NCBI RefSeq assembly: GCF_021432085.1
Contig: NZ_CP090366.1
Location: 2,976,001-3,040,000 of the forward strand
Direction of reading: 5' to 3'
DNA: 64,000 nucleotides
Source of the DNA: Stutzerimonas kunmingensis
GTDB taxonomy: Bacteria > Pseudomonadota > Gammaproteobacteria > Pseudomonadales > Pseudomonadaceae
The translations under genes and the position numbers were made by a program. Of the stretch, positions 36,012 to 44,714 are shown in pieces. How positions within the stretch are numbered: the stretch's first letter is position 1; each line of letters opens with the position of its first letter. The notes under the pieces were generated by a model, which made no database searches, was not told the origin of the DNA, and was given only the letters and a program-made list of their open reading frames with translations.

Positions 36012-37054
36012 AGGCCGCCGAACTCCTGCTGGGCACGCTGGAAATCTTCCATACGGCCGATATCCAGCCAATATTCATGCACCGGGAACATGTTGACGTC
36101 ACGACCGGCGGAAATCTCGTTCTCCAGCAGGGTTGGCATGTCCACGCGCGTACCTGCCGATACGCTTCTCACCAGGTCGGGGGAAAGCATGTAGATACCG
36201 GCATTGATGAAGAAACGCTGCACGGGCTTTTCCACCATCGATTGAATTCGATGACCATCACTCTGAATCACGCCGTAAGGTACGCAGTATTCGTACTCGC
36301 GTACGCACATGGTGGCGGCGCCGGAATGGGTTTCATGAAACTCGAGCAGATTTTTGAAATCCAGAGTCGTCAGCAGGTCACCATTCATTAGAAACATCGG
36401 TAGATCGATTTCATCGTGCGGTAGCAAGCCGAGAGCGCCCCCCGTACCTAGCGGCGAGTCTTCATGGATATAACGAATACTGACTCCCCAACGACTTCCA
36501 TCGCCGAAATGCTCACGGATCATCTCCGGCATGTAGTGGGTGGAAATGAAGAAGCGATGAAAACCGGAGTTAATGAAGCGCTCCAGAATCAGCTCGAGAA
36601 TCGGCTTTTCACCAACTTTCAACAAAGGCTTCGGGCAGTTGTGGGTCAACGGGCGTAAACGAGTACCGAAACCGCCGGCCATCAGAAAGACCGGGTTGTT
36701 CCGACGCGGCTTGCTCAGAAGGTCATGCAACGTTTCAAGGCCAATCACCACTCCATTGCTATCGAGCACCGGGAGCTGCAACAGCTGATAACGCTCCATC
36801 ACAGTCAAAATGCGGTCCTTGGTCCAGTCACGCTCGGCTGTCTTTGGGGTGGAACACATAACCTCCCGGACAGGCGTGTTCAGTGGTCGCTGCTTCAGCA
36901 AGGCTCGCCGCACGTCTCCGTCGGTCAGGGTTCCCAGCAGCCGGCGCCCCTGATCGACGACCATGACGATCCTCACTGCGACCTGGTCCAGCGTTGCAAT
37001 GGCCTGCTCCATAGAGCACTCAGGATCGACGAGTGTTAATTCCCACTGCTTCAT
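36008..37054 (-). CDS. ptmE: CBS-domain sugar-1-phosphate guanylyl/nucleotidyltransferase (PtmE)
   Basis: Residues 1-~115 form a pair of CBS domains ('LLGTLTDGDVRRALL', 'LLQLPVLDSNGVVIGL'). The rest is a nucleotidyltransferase with 'VFLMAGGFGTRLRPLTHNCPKPLLKVG', 'PLGTGGALGLL', 'LMNGDLLTTLDF' and 'MVEKP'. This CBS-NTP-transferase fusion is characteristic of PtmE, which in Campylobacter makes GDP-glucosamine for legionaminic acid. Its presence suggests the GDP-linked rather than the UDP-linked route here. It follows legH by 18 bases. Confidence 0.9.
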   Translation of the reverse strand: MKQWELTLVDPECSMEQAIATLDQVAVRIVMVVDQGRRLLGTLTDGDVRRALLKQRPLNTPVREVMCSTPKTAERDWTKDRILTVMERYQLLQLPVLDSNGVVIGLETLHDLLSKPRRNNPVFLMAGGFGTRLRPLTHNCPKPLLKVGEKPILELILERFINSGFHRFFISTHYMPEMIREHFGDGSRWGVSIRYIHEDSPLGTGGALGLLPHDEIDLPMFLMNGDLLTTLDFKNLLEFHETHSGAATMCVREYEYCVPYGVIQSDGHRIQSMVEKPVQRFFINAGIYMLSPDLVRSVSAGTRVDMPTLLENEISAGRDVNMFPVHEYWLDIGRMEDFQRAQQEFGGL

Positions 37055-37072
37055 TGCATACCTTCTTTAGTT

Positions 37073-37741
37073 TCACGAGCCCACCACGCCCTTGGCGCGG
37101 GGCGACGGACCTATCAGAACACCCCGGGCGGGAACGTCGCGGACGACGACGGTTCCGGCACCGATCAGGGCGCTCTCTCCTATGGTGATTCCCTGGATAA
37201 TCGTGGATCCGCTTCCAACAAACGTACTTTGGCCGATTGTTACGCCACCACACAGCACCGCACCGGGTGCGATATGCACATGGGCAGCCACATGACAGTC
37301 GTGGTCAATGCCGGCCCGGGTATTCACGATGCTACAGCAGCCGATGACGACATCGGGTTGCAATACAGCACCGGCCATTACCTGGACCCCTTCCTCCAGC
37401 ACAACGGTTTCGTCGACCCAGGCTGCGGGATGGACCAGCGCAGGAAAGCGAAAGCCTCTGGCACAGGCACTTTCGTGCACTCGCTGGCGAAGGTTGCCAG
37501 CCACGACCTGACCGATACCGTTGACCAGCTCGACCTGGTCAGGAGCATACCTCTCCAATGCATCATCCGCGCCGAGCACCTTGAGACCGCGCCAATGGCT
37601 GGCACCCTGCTCGACCAGGCCCGGATCGCAGACACCGACCACCTCGTAGCCAAGAGCACGGACCAGTGAAAGTAGCACCTTCGCATGCCCTCCCGCACCG
37701 AGCAGGATCAACGGCAAGGGGCCGCTCACGGTCGCGGTCAT
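37073..37741 (-). CDS. legH: Sugar O/N-acetyltransferase, NeuD/LegH family
   Basis: This left-handed beta-helix acetyltransferase has an N-terminal nucleotide/sugar-binding half ('LILLGAGGHAKVLLSLV') and hexapeptide repeats from residue ~110 ('VLEEGVQVMAGAVLQPDVVIG', 'GIDHDCHVAAHVHIAPGAVLCGGVTIG'). In the legionaminate route LegH acetylates the 4-amino group; NeuD homologues O-acetylate sialic acid. The gene position favours LegH. The ATG at 37741 overlaps the legI stop (ATGA). Confidence 0.9.
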   Translation of the reverse strand: MTATVSGPLPLILLGAGGHAKVLLSLVRALGYEVVGVCDPGLVEQGASHWRGLKVLGADDALERYAPDQVELVNGIGQVVAGNLRQRVHESACARGFRFPALVHPAAWVDETVVLEEGVQVMAGAVLQPDVVIGCCSIVNTRAGIDHDCHVAAHVHIAPGAVLCGGVTIGQSTFVGSGSTIIQGITIGESALIGAGTVVVRDVPARGVLIGPSPRAKGVVGS

Positions 37742-38823
37742 TTCTCGATGATCTCGCCCGCTTCGAACCCTCGACGGCTGACGCTGCCCACGAGCTCCCA
37801 CAGGGTGGTAGGCGGCAAACCGCTGCCACTGCGAGCGGTGGTGAGATCCTCACGAGTAATGACTGCACCGGCGGCGATTTGCCGGGCCGCGACGACCTGC
37901 TGACGGGCAGCCTTTCGTGTGTCCCATTCACTGGGCTGCGCAACCTTGCACGGATCGCCGAGCGCGAGCTGGAGCGCGCGGATCTGAGAAACCATCGACC
38001 TGAGCTCCTGCGGCTCCAGCGACGCCTTGTGATCCGGGCCTGGCATTGCTCGATCCAAGGTAAAGTGTTTTTCAATGACGGCGGCACCACGGGCGGCCGC
38101 CGCGACCGGAATAAGACAGCCCTCGGTGTGATCGGAATATCCCACGGCCAGCCCAAACGCCTTCAGCGTGTCCATTGCCAGCAGATTGACTTCACGTGCC
38201 GGCGTGGGGTACTGAGAGGTGCAATGCAGCAGGGTGACATGACCTTGCAGGCGCCGACGGTTAAGTGGATCACTCCAGCACTTCCAAACATCGTCCATGC
38301 TTGCGGGCTCGTCATGTGACGCCAGGGCATGGGCAACGATAGCAAGGCCCTGCTCGACTTCGCTCATGGTCGCCATGCCAGTAGAAAGCACCAGAGGCTT
38401 GCCGGTATGCGCAAATTGCCAGAGCAGCGGGCCGTTGGTCAGCTCACCTGACGGCACCTTGAAAAATGGCAGATTCATTTCGCAGAGAAATTGCAGGCTG
38501 CCACTGTCGAATGCCGTGGACAGGAACTCGATGCCCTTGCTGCGTGCATAAGCCTGCAGATCGAAGTGCCAGTCGCGTGGCAGTTCGAGCTTCTTGAGCA
38601 TGGCCAGCTGGCTCTCCTGCACATCGGTGCTCTGCTTCTGGTAGCTCGCCTTCGGGGCAGTCTTCGAGGCTAGTCGCGTGGCGTCGAAGGTCTGGAACTT
38701 AACAGCATCGGCACCGGCGTCGGCAGCGACAGCGACCAATTCAAAGGCTAGATCGCGCTCGCCATTATGGTTAACGCCCGCCTCCGCAATGATGTATACG
38801 GCACCTGCATCGGATAGTTTCAT
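37738..38823 (-). CDS. legI: Legionaminic acid synthase (NeuB family, LegI)
   Basis: This enzyme condenses a 6-deoxy-diacetamido-hexose with phosphoenolpyruvate to give the nine-carbon acid. The NeuB TIM barrel covers residues 1-~290: 'YIIAEAGVNHNGERDLAFELV', 'VKFQTFDA', 'KVPSGELTNGPLLW', 'LSTGMATMSEVEQ' and 'VIEKHFTLDRAMPGPDHKASL'. A C-terminal SAF/antifreeze-like domain closes the active site ('ARQIAAGAVITREDL'). Its 361 residues are full length. It starts 3 bases after legG. Confidence 0.94.
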   Translation of the reverse strand: MKLSDAGAVYIIAEAGVNHNGERDLAFELVAVAADAGADAVKFQTFDATRLASKTAPKASYQKQSTDVQESQLAMLKKLELPRDWHFDLQAYARSKGIEFLSTAFDSGSLQFLCEMNLPFFKVPSGELTNGPLLWQFAHTGKPLVLSTGMATMSEVEQGLAIVAHALASHDEPASMDDVWKCWSDPLNRRRLQGHVTLLHCTSQYPTPAREVNLLAMDTLKAFGLAVGYSDHTEGCLIPVAAAARGAAVIEKHFTLDRAMPGPDHKASLEPQELRSMVSQIRALQLALGDPCKVAQPSEWDTRKAARQQVVAARQIAAGAVITREDLTTARSGSGLPPTTLWELVGSVSRRGFEAGEIIEK

Positions 38824-38826
38824 GGC

Positions 38827-39981
38827 TCAACCTATATCGTGAAACGACTTGTGATGATTCAGATCGCAGCCTTCGAGAACGGCTACGATGCTCTGCGAGG
38901 CGTTGCCCGCGCCGTAGGGATTGACTGCGCTACGGCAGACCTCTGCAAATTCGCTGGAAAGTGCCGTGCGCAACGTCTGCTCAATATCCTCGGCCCGGGC
39001 GGCGCAATGCAGGACCGACTCCGCCGCCAGACGCCCGTCCTGACGTGCCCCGATATTGACGGTGGGCACAGCGAATGCCGGTACTTCGATGATCCCGCTG
39101 GAAGAATTGCCTATCACCGCATCAGCCAGCGCGACGGCGCTCAAGTAGCGCTTGAAGCCGAGCGAAGGAATCGCCTTGATCCTTTCAGGTGACTTTTGTG
39201 CATAGGCTTCGAGCAACGGGATGATGGCACGTCCACCATTGTCGGCATTCGGGTAAGTGATGATCACCTTGTGTTCCGGGAACCTGTCGAGCGCGGACAA
39301 CAGCGCCTCGAAACTACGCAGCGGATCTTCCTCTGCAAGCGTCACTGGATGGTAGGTCACCAACAGAAAAGGCGAGTTAAGGTCAAAGGCAAGGCTTTGT
39401 GAGAGCTCCGCCCTGGTCATGCGCTCGCTACGCAGCAGATGATCGAGGCCCACGGCACCGACATTGAAGACCCGCTGTGGCGCCTCACCCAGCTGGATAA
39501 CCCGCTGCCTGTAGGCTTGCGCTGCGACGAAATGCAGATACGACATCTTGGTGATCGCGTGCCGAATGGCATCATCATAGGCGCCCTCGGTGATTTCACC
39601 ACCGTGAAGATGAGCTACGGGAATCTTCATCACCAATGCGGCCTGAACCACAGCCAGCGCCTCGAAACGATCACCTAATACTACCAGCACATCGGGTCGC
39701 AGGCGGTCCAACGCGTCAGCGAAACCAAGGATGCCAAGCCCCATGGACTTGACCACCCCCACATCGCTGTCGGACGACAGCAACATTTCGACCTTGGCGT
39801 CAATAATAAAGCCGTCGCTTTCCACCACTTTCCAGGTCTCGCCAAATTCGGGAGACAGGTGCATGCCGCTGACGATTACTTGCAACTCAAGGGCCGTGCT
39901 GGCCTGGATGTCCTTCATCAGCCAATACAGTAGGCCGTATTCAGCACGGGTACCGGTAAAGACTGCGACCTTGCGCCTCAA
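38827..39981 (-). CDS. legG: Hydrolysing UDP/GDP-sugar 2-epimerase (NeuC family, LegG)
   Basis: This enzyme removes the nucleotide and inverts C2 to give the 6-deoxymannose precursor for LegI. Motifs are 'VFTGTRAEYGLLYWLM', 'VLGDRFEALAVVQAAL', 'HLHGGEITEGAYDDAIRHAI', 'VTYHPVTL', 'YPNADNGG' and 'GNSSSGIIEVPAF'. The likely start is TTG 39981, which overlaps the legC stop (TTGA) and has GGGGA seven bases upstream. The frame is open to 40038, but that part lies inside legC and has no homology. 384 residues is normal for NeuC. Confidence 0.92.
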   Translation of the reverse strand: MRRKVAVFTGTRAEYGLLYWLMKDIQASTALELQVIVSGMHLSPEFGETWKVVESDGFIIDAKVEMLLSSDSDVGVVKSMGLGILGFADALDRLRPDVLVVLGDRFEALAVVQAALVMKIPVAHLHGGEITEGAYDDAIRHAITKMSYLHFVAAQAYRQRVIQLGEAPQRVFNVGAVGLDHLLRSERMTRAELSQSLAFDLNSPFLLVTYHPVTLAEEDPLRSFEALLSALDRFPEHKVIITYPNADNGGRAIIPLLEAYAQKSPERIKAIPSLGFKRYLSAVALADAVIGNSSSGIIEVPAFAVPTVNIGARQDGRLAAESVLHCAARAEDIEQTLRTALSSEFAEVCRSAVNPYGAGNASQSIVAVLEGCDLNHHKSFHDIG

Positions 39982-41135
39982 GCCGAGGTCCCCAATCGAA
40001 CGCTGCTGGGCAGGTTCACCACACGGTCTTCGAGCCATAGGGCGTTGGTAAGGTCGCCGCGCAGCGCATTAGAAAACGCTGGCAGATGAGTCATCAGCTT
40101 CCAGATAGGGCGGGTCATCACACCTGCCTGATTGCTTTCCTGCAGCAGCGCATCACGCTGCGCCAAGTCTTCGCACACAACTGCGTTCAGCCAGTAATTG
40201 GAACGACAGCCTTCCGGCTCGCGGAAGAACTGGATCGACTGCCCCTCGAAGAACTGCTCGTAGCTCGCCGCCAGTTCGCGCTTACTGGAAATAAAGGCCT
40301 CAAGGTTTTCAAGCTGGGCGCAGCCAAGAGCGGCGTTCAGGTTGGGCAGGCGGTAGTTGTAGCCTACCTCGTCATGAACGTACTCGTAGGCGTGGGCTTT
40401 CTTGGCAGTTGTCGTGATGTGCTTGGCACGTGCGCCAAGCGCCTCTCCGGCCAAAATCATACCCCCACCACCTGTGGTTATGATCTTGTTTCCATTGAAA
40501 CTCAGTGTTCCAACACAACCGAATGTCCCAGTGTGCCGGCCCTTGTAGAGGCTACCCAAGGATTCAGCCGCGTCCTCCACCAGCGCAACATTCCAGCGCG
40601 TGCACACTGCAAGTAGGCCGTCGATATCGGCCGGGTGCCCGAAGGTATGCATGGGCAGACAGGCTCGAAGCACACGATCTGTTTCTCTAACACGGCAAAC
40701 GCCATCGTCATCGAGGAGAGCATTTTCCTCCAGCCAGGCGTCAAGGGCCCGCGGGGAAAGGCCCATGGTGTGCCGATCAACGTCGATGAAAACCGGCTCG
40801 GCTCCGCAATAGGCAATAGCGTTACAGGTTGCAACGAAGGTCAGCGGCTGGGTCAGAACCAGATCTCCTGACTTGACCCCCGCGAGCAACAGGGATACGT
40901 GTAGCGCCGCAGTACCGTTCACCGTCGCAATAGCGCGAGGTGAGCCGGTATAGGCCGCCATGTCAGTTTCAAATCGATCAACAAACGCGCCGACACTTGA
41001 GACGAACGTCGAATCCACGGTCTCCAGCACATACTGCTTTTCATTCCCCGGGAAAACGGGTGCATGCAGCGGGATGAACTGATCAGTATGGTATTGCTCA
41101 CGGATGAAACCGATTAGCGTTTTGAACATGGGCAA
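39978..41135 (-). CDS. legC: PLP-dependent sugar aminotransferase (LegC)
   Basis: This DegT/DnrJ/EryC1-family aminotransferase adds the C4 amino group to the 4-keto-6-deoxy sugar made by LegB. It shows 'TVNGTAALHVSLLLAG', 'EDAAESLGSLYKGRHTGTFG' and the PLP lysine in 'SFNGNKIITTGGGGMI'. The N-terminus 'PLHAPVFPGNEKQYV' is typical of the LegC subgroup. Its 385 residues are full length. It starts 4 bases after legB and runs into legG. Confidence 0.94.
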   Translation of the reverse strand: MPMFKTLIGFIREQYHTDQFIPLHAPVFPGNEKQYVLETVDSTFVSSVGAFVDRFETDMAAYTGSPRAIATVNGTAALHVSLLLAGVKSGDLVLTQPLTFVATCNAIAYCGAEPVFIDVDRHTMGLSPRALDAWLEENALLDDDGVCRVRETDRVLRACLPMHTFGHPADIDGLLAVCTRWNVALVEDAAESLGSLYKGRHTGTFGCVGTLSFNGNKIITTGGGGMILAGEALGARAKHITTTAKKAHAYEYVHDEVGYNYRLPNLNAALGCAQLENLEAFISSKRELAASYEQFFEGQSIQFFREPEGCRSNYWLNAVVCEDLAQRDALLQESNQAGVMTRPIWKLMTHLPAFSNALRGDLTNALWLEDRVVNLPSSVRLGTSA

Positions 41136-41139
41136 GAAC

Positions 41140-42120
41140 TCAGACGTTGTAGAGGTCAGCTTTGTATTTGGCCAGGTTTTCCGCCACGGAAAACCAATTG
41201 ATCGTTTCTTGTAAACCCTGACGGATAGAGTAGGCCGGCTTGAAGCCGGTCAGCCCGTTGATCTTGGTGTTGTCGCACCACAGACGAAACACTTCGGACT
41301 TCTCCGGGCGTAGTCGCTGATCATCGGTGAGAAACTCGACGTCGCTGCCCATCAGTTCACGAATCAGCTCAAGGGTATCGCCGACCGAAATCTCGTAGTT
41401 GGAGCCGATATTGACAGTTTCGCCTATGGCTTTATCGCAGCGAGCCAGTTCGAGGAAACCACGACAAGTGTCCGCGACATAGTTGAAATCGCGAGTAGGC
41501 GAAACATCGCCCAGCTTGATCTGCTTCTTGCCACTGGCAATCTGAGTAATAATCGTCGGAATGACAGCTCGCGCAGACTGGCGTGGGCCATAAGTATTGA
41601 ACGGGCGAGCAATGGTCAGCGGAAGATCAAAAGCGTTGAAGAAGCTCATCGCCATAGCATCGGAGCCGATCTTCGAAGCGCTGTAGGGCGACTGCGGTTG
41701 GATTGGGTGTTTCTCATCGATCGGCACATATTGGGCTGTGCCATACACTTCACTGGTGGACGTATGGATAACACGCTGCACACCGTTATCCAGTGCCGCC
41801 TGGCAGATATTCAGAGTACCTTTGATATTGGTATCGACATAACTGTCAGGCGCGACATAGGAGTAAGGAATAGCAATAAGCGCCGCCAGATGAAAAACCG
41901 AATCCACGCCCTTGGTAATATGCTTGCAGTAATGCGGATCACGAACATCACCATTTAGCACTTCAATGTCTTCCAGACAAATTATATCTTCAAGCCACCC
42001 CCAGTAATTGAACGAATTATACTGGGAAAGAGCCTTGACCTTATACCCTTCACGAACCAATAACTCAACCAAATGAGATCCGATAAATCCGTCCGCACCT
42101 GTAACCAAAACCGTTTTCAT
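41140..42120 (-). CDS. legB: NDP-GlcNAc 4,6-dehydratase (LegB)
   Basis: This extended SDR opens the legionaminic acid branch. It has 'VLVTGADGFIGSHLVELLV' at the N-terminus, 'FHLAALIAIPYSYVAPDSYVDTNIKG', a catalytic Ser/Thr region 'IHTSTSEVYGTA', Tyr-x3-Lys in 'YSASKIGSDAMAMS' and 'RPFNTYGPRQSARA'. This matches the LegB/CapD-like soluble dehydratases. It is the first gene of the nonulosonate block after the broken wzz copy, so a promoter probably lies in 42121-42257. Confidence 0.94.
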   Translation of the reverse strand: MKTVLVTGADGFIGSHLVELLVREGYKVKALSQYNSFNYWGWLEDIICLEDIEVLNGDVRDPHYCKHITKGVDSVFHLAALIAIPYSYVAPDSYVDTNIKGTLNICQAALDNGVQRVIHTSTSEVYGTAQYVPIDEKHPIQPQSPYSASKIGSDAMAMSFFNAFDLPLTIARPFNTYGPRQSARAVIPTIITQIASGKKQIKLGDVSPTRDFNYVADTCRGFLELARCDKAIGETVNIGSNYEISVGDTLELIRELMGSDVEFLTDDQRLRPEKSEVFRLWCDNTKINGLTGFKPAYSIRQGLQETINWFSVAENLAKYKADLYNV

Positions 42121-42257
42121 GACTTACCCCTTGGCTTAATTCATATTAGGTGACCCAGGCCTTTATCAGAGACTAGGCCGTAGCATTAGGAATGCTGATT
42201 CTTCATGAGGACAATTCTAATCAGTGCCCAGAAAGACACCAAGAATTAAACCCAAGA

Positions 42258-42553
42258 TCAGCCAATAGGTACAATTGCTATTTTCTTAGGCTTAACAGCA
42301 GACCTAGGATATATAGCTTGTCTATCAATATTCACCAATTGCAAAGCGCTGAGAGGTTCAGCCCCTTTAGCGCCGCAGCCTCCTGCCCTCTTCGCATAGT
42401 TCTCGATGTATACGTCTTCATCAGCACGCCATTTAAGGAGTTCGACCTCGCGGCTCCTCTCCAGTAATCGCAGGTCTGCCTGAATCTGCGCGATACGAGG
42501 CTCAGTAAATTCATCCGAACGCCGCTTCTGCAACACCTTGCGCTCGCGCCGTA
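42258..42553 (-). pseudogene. Remnant of a third wzz gene
   Basis: The frame encodes 'ERKVLQKRRSDEFTEPRIAQ', then 'LLERSREVELLKWRADEDVY' and 'LVNIDRQAIYPRSAVKPKKI'. These align with the C-terminal quarter of the two intact Wzz proteins upstream ('ERKALLVRRSDDFTEPRIAE', 'SIDQSAVEPSRPIKPRKALI'). The N-terminal membrane helix and periplasmic domain are missing, and the final membrane helix is lost after 'KKIAIV'. It is therefore a broken copy. Similarity begins just after an in-frame TAA near 42556. Confidence 0.8.
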
Positions 42554-42841
42554 ATTACGCAGGGCGACCATCCATTGCTTGTGGCTGGGCAAACAGCCCT
42601 GCCGTTCGGCACGGCGCTCCAGTTCCTGTTGTATCTGGCGAGGCAGAGACCTGCGTCCCGGACGATAGCGCCATGGATAGCCATGCCAGCTGTCGCCGGA
42701 GTATACCGCCTCATAAACCACACCATCACGCAGGTTGTAGATGCGTTTGGGGCTTTCCTGCCCAATGGGGTAGCCAATGCCGTCATTGAGCAGTTGCTCG
42801 GCCAGTTGCTTGCTCACTGTCGATGAGCATTTGCCGATCAT
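42551..42841 (-). pseudogene. Small ORF fused to the wzz remnant
   Basis: From ATG 42841 the frame encodes about 95 protein-like residues, including 'GYPIGQESPKRIYNLRDGVV', 'SWHGYPWRYRPGRRSLPRQI' and 'HKQWMVALRNYG'. It then runs on, out of phase, through the wzz remnant to 42332. The first part looks like a genuine small conserved protein whose end was lost or joined at the wzz break point. I do not recognise its function. There is no clear ribosome site. Confidence 0.4.
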
Positions 42842-42937
42842 GGCGCTGCGTCCTACACGAATGCTGCGCAGGGCTCGTTCCAGCAATGCTTGGAGCGGTG
42901 CTCGCCTGGATCGTAGCGCAGGTGTGGCCGAGAGGTT

Positions 42938-44587
42938 TCAGAGCGCATCGTCGCCACCCGGTTCAGTCATATCCCCTACTCTGCCGGTACTGATGAATAC
43001 TGCCGGCTTGTTGTGCTGCGTGTAGCTAGCTTGCAGTTGCTCGGCCAACGCCTCCTTGGCTTTTTGCTCCCCATGCACCACCCGTATCTCAGTCGGCCAT
43101 TGCTGCATCCCAGTCACAAAATCCACCAACCCGTTCTGATCCGCATGGGCAGAATAGCCACCGATGCTGCTAATGCCAGCACGGATATCGAAGCGTTCAC
43201 CATCCAGGTTTACATAGCCGCCTTTCGGACCGTAGGTCTGGATGGCGTGCCCTGGTGTGCCTTTGGCCTGGTAGCCAACGAAGAGGACGTTATGCCTTTT
43301 ATCGCCCAGCATGGCTTTCAGGTAATTGACGATGCGGCCACCCGAGCACATGCCACCGCCGGCGATGACAATGGCAGGGCGTGCGGTCTGGGTCAGGTGG
43401 TTCACTATTCGTTGGTGGTCGCTGTGGCTGTCTATTGTAATGAGTTGTTCGAAGCTCAGCGGGCGGCGCCCGGATTGGACTCGGTCGCGGGCTTCCTGGT
43501 TCCAGAAGGGTTTCAGCTCACGGTAGGCTGCAGTGAAGCGGCTGGCCAGGGGTGAGTCGAGGATGACGGGGAGTTCAGGCCAGTTGGTTTCGGGCGTGTC
43601 ACGCCTCATCCCAGCGCTTTCGGAGGTAATGCTACTCTCCGGCAGGGCTTCCCTTCCCCTCACCCCAGCCCTCTCCCCAGAGGGGAGAAGGGGGCGGTCC
43701 GGGTTGTTGCTGTTCGCGAGCGAGCTCGCTCCTACAGAAGCGGATACAGTCTCCGAAGGGGGCACATTTATGAGCGGGCTCGCTCCTACGGAGCGCGTAT
43801 GGATGATTTCTTCGAGTTCGTAGAGCAGTTCCTGGGTGCGGCCGATGCTGAAGGCGGGGACAAGGACCGTACCTTGGTCCTGCAGCGCTTGTTCGATGAT
43901 GGCTTCAAGGCGTTGGCGGCGGGTTTGGCGGTCTTCGTGAAGGCGGTCGCCATAGGTACTTTCCAGCACCAGGATATCCGCACGTTCGGGCGGTTGCGGC
44001 GGCATCAGAAATGGCGCATGGGGCGCGCCCAGGTCGCCGGAAAACACTATCCGCTTGCTCTCCCCTGCCTGAGGATAATTAAGATCGATTTCCACATAGG
44101 CGGAACCAATGATATGGCCGGCACGTTGCAGGCGGATACGTGCGTTGAGTTCTTCGGTGTCTACCAGGGTGAACCAGTGCTGGTAAGGCAACGCGACAAG
44201 GCGGCTTTCCACCAGGTCGATGTAGCGCTCGACCCGCTGCTGGTCGCGACTGAAGCTCAGCTTGAAGGCATCTTCGAGGACGATGGGCAGGAGTTTTGCC
44301 GAGGCTTCGCTGCAAAGAATCGGCCCTTCGAAGCCTGCCGCCAACAGATAGGGAATACGCCCGACATGGTCGATGTGTACATGGGTGACCACCAGCGCCT
44401 TGATGGTATCCAGCGGAAAGTCGATCGGTAGACGGCTACCGCCCTCGCCGCTCGGAATGGAAGCGTCGTCACCTTGAAACAGCCCGCAGTCGACTAGAAG
44501 ACTGGTCGTAGCATTCATGTCGAGCTGGTGACAGGAGCCGGTCACGCCGTCCTTGGCGCCGTGATGTTCGATTTGAGGATAGCCCAT
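42938..44587 (-). CDS. Metallo-beta-lactamase / beta-CASP RNase-like protein with repeat insertion
   Basis: This is a cytoplasmic metallo-beta-lactamase and beta-CASP protein of the RNA-specificity-factor type. The metal motif 'THVHIDHVGRIPYL' (HxHxDH), 'FSGDLGAPHAPFL' and 'LESTYGDRLHE' lie in the first half. The beta-CASP part has 'PAFSIGRTQELLYELEEII', 'ILDSPLASRFTAAYREL', 'IAGGGMCSGGRIVNYL' and 'SAHADQNGLVDFV'. About 71 residues between 'EEIIH' and 'WPELPV' are an in-frame insertion of repeat DNA (see 43583-43797), making the protein 549 residues instead of roughly 475. Whether the enzyme is still active is unknown. This gene type also occurs near other Pseudomonas O-antigen loci. Confidence 0.88.
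   Translation of the reverse strand: MGYPQIEHHGAKDGVTGSCHQLDMNATTSLLVDCGLFQGDDASIPSGEGGSRLPIDFPLDTIKALVVTHVHIDHVGRIPYLLAAGFEGPILCSEASAKLLPIVLEDAFKLSFSRDQQRVERYIDLVESRLVALPYQHWFTLVDTEELNARIRLQRAGHIIGSAYVEIDLNYPQAGESKRIVFSGDLGAPHAPFLMPPQPPERADILVLESTYGDRLHEDRQTRRQRLEAIIEQALQDQGTVLVPAFSIGRTQELLYELEEIIHTRSVGASPLINVPPSETVSASVGASSLANSNNPDRPLLPSGERAGVRGREALPESSITSESAGMRRDTPETNWPELPVILDSPLASRFTAAYRELKPFWNQEARDRVQSGRRPLSFEQLITIDSHSDHQRIVNHLTQTARPAIVIAGGGMCSGGRIVNYLKAMLGDKRHNVLFVGYQAKGTPGHAIQTYGPKGGYVNLDGERFDIRAGISSIGGYSAHADQNGLVDFVTGMQQWPTEIRVVHGEQKAKEALAEQLQASYTQHNKPAVFISTGRVGDMTEPGGDDAL
43583..43797. repeat. In-frame compound repeat (REP elements plus palindrome) inside a coding gene
   Basis: About 215 bases interrupt the metallo-beta-lactamase gene without breaking the frame. 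The insert contains two REP-type palindromic elements in the same orientation: CGCGAGCGAGCTCGCTCCTA at 43715-43734 and TGAGCGGGCTCGCTCCTACG at 43771-43790. It also contains a separate palindrome TCTCCCC-AGA-GGGGAGA at 43672-43688 within a C-rich tract of the kind common in proteobacterial spacers. The encoded peptide ('VGASPL', 'VGASSLANS', 'GERAGVRG') has no enzymatic character. Confidence 0.85.
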
Positions 44588-44714
44588 GGTTATTCCTTTA
44601 ACGATGTGCCAACGACTCGCGGCACCCTGTTCACGAGTCGGCTGAAATTAAAAAGGGGATTCTATCGGGTTTCGACACCGCTGAGGTGCCAGCGGCGTTC
44701 CGACGGATGGATGG

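Noticed and set aside
42332..42560. C-terminal part of the 184-codon frame ending at 42332 as coding sequence
   Set aside because: It overlaps the wzz remnant out of frame and has no protein-like character after 'ALRNYG'.
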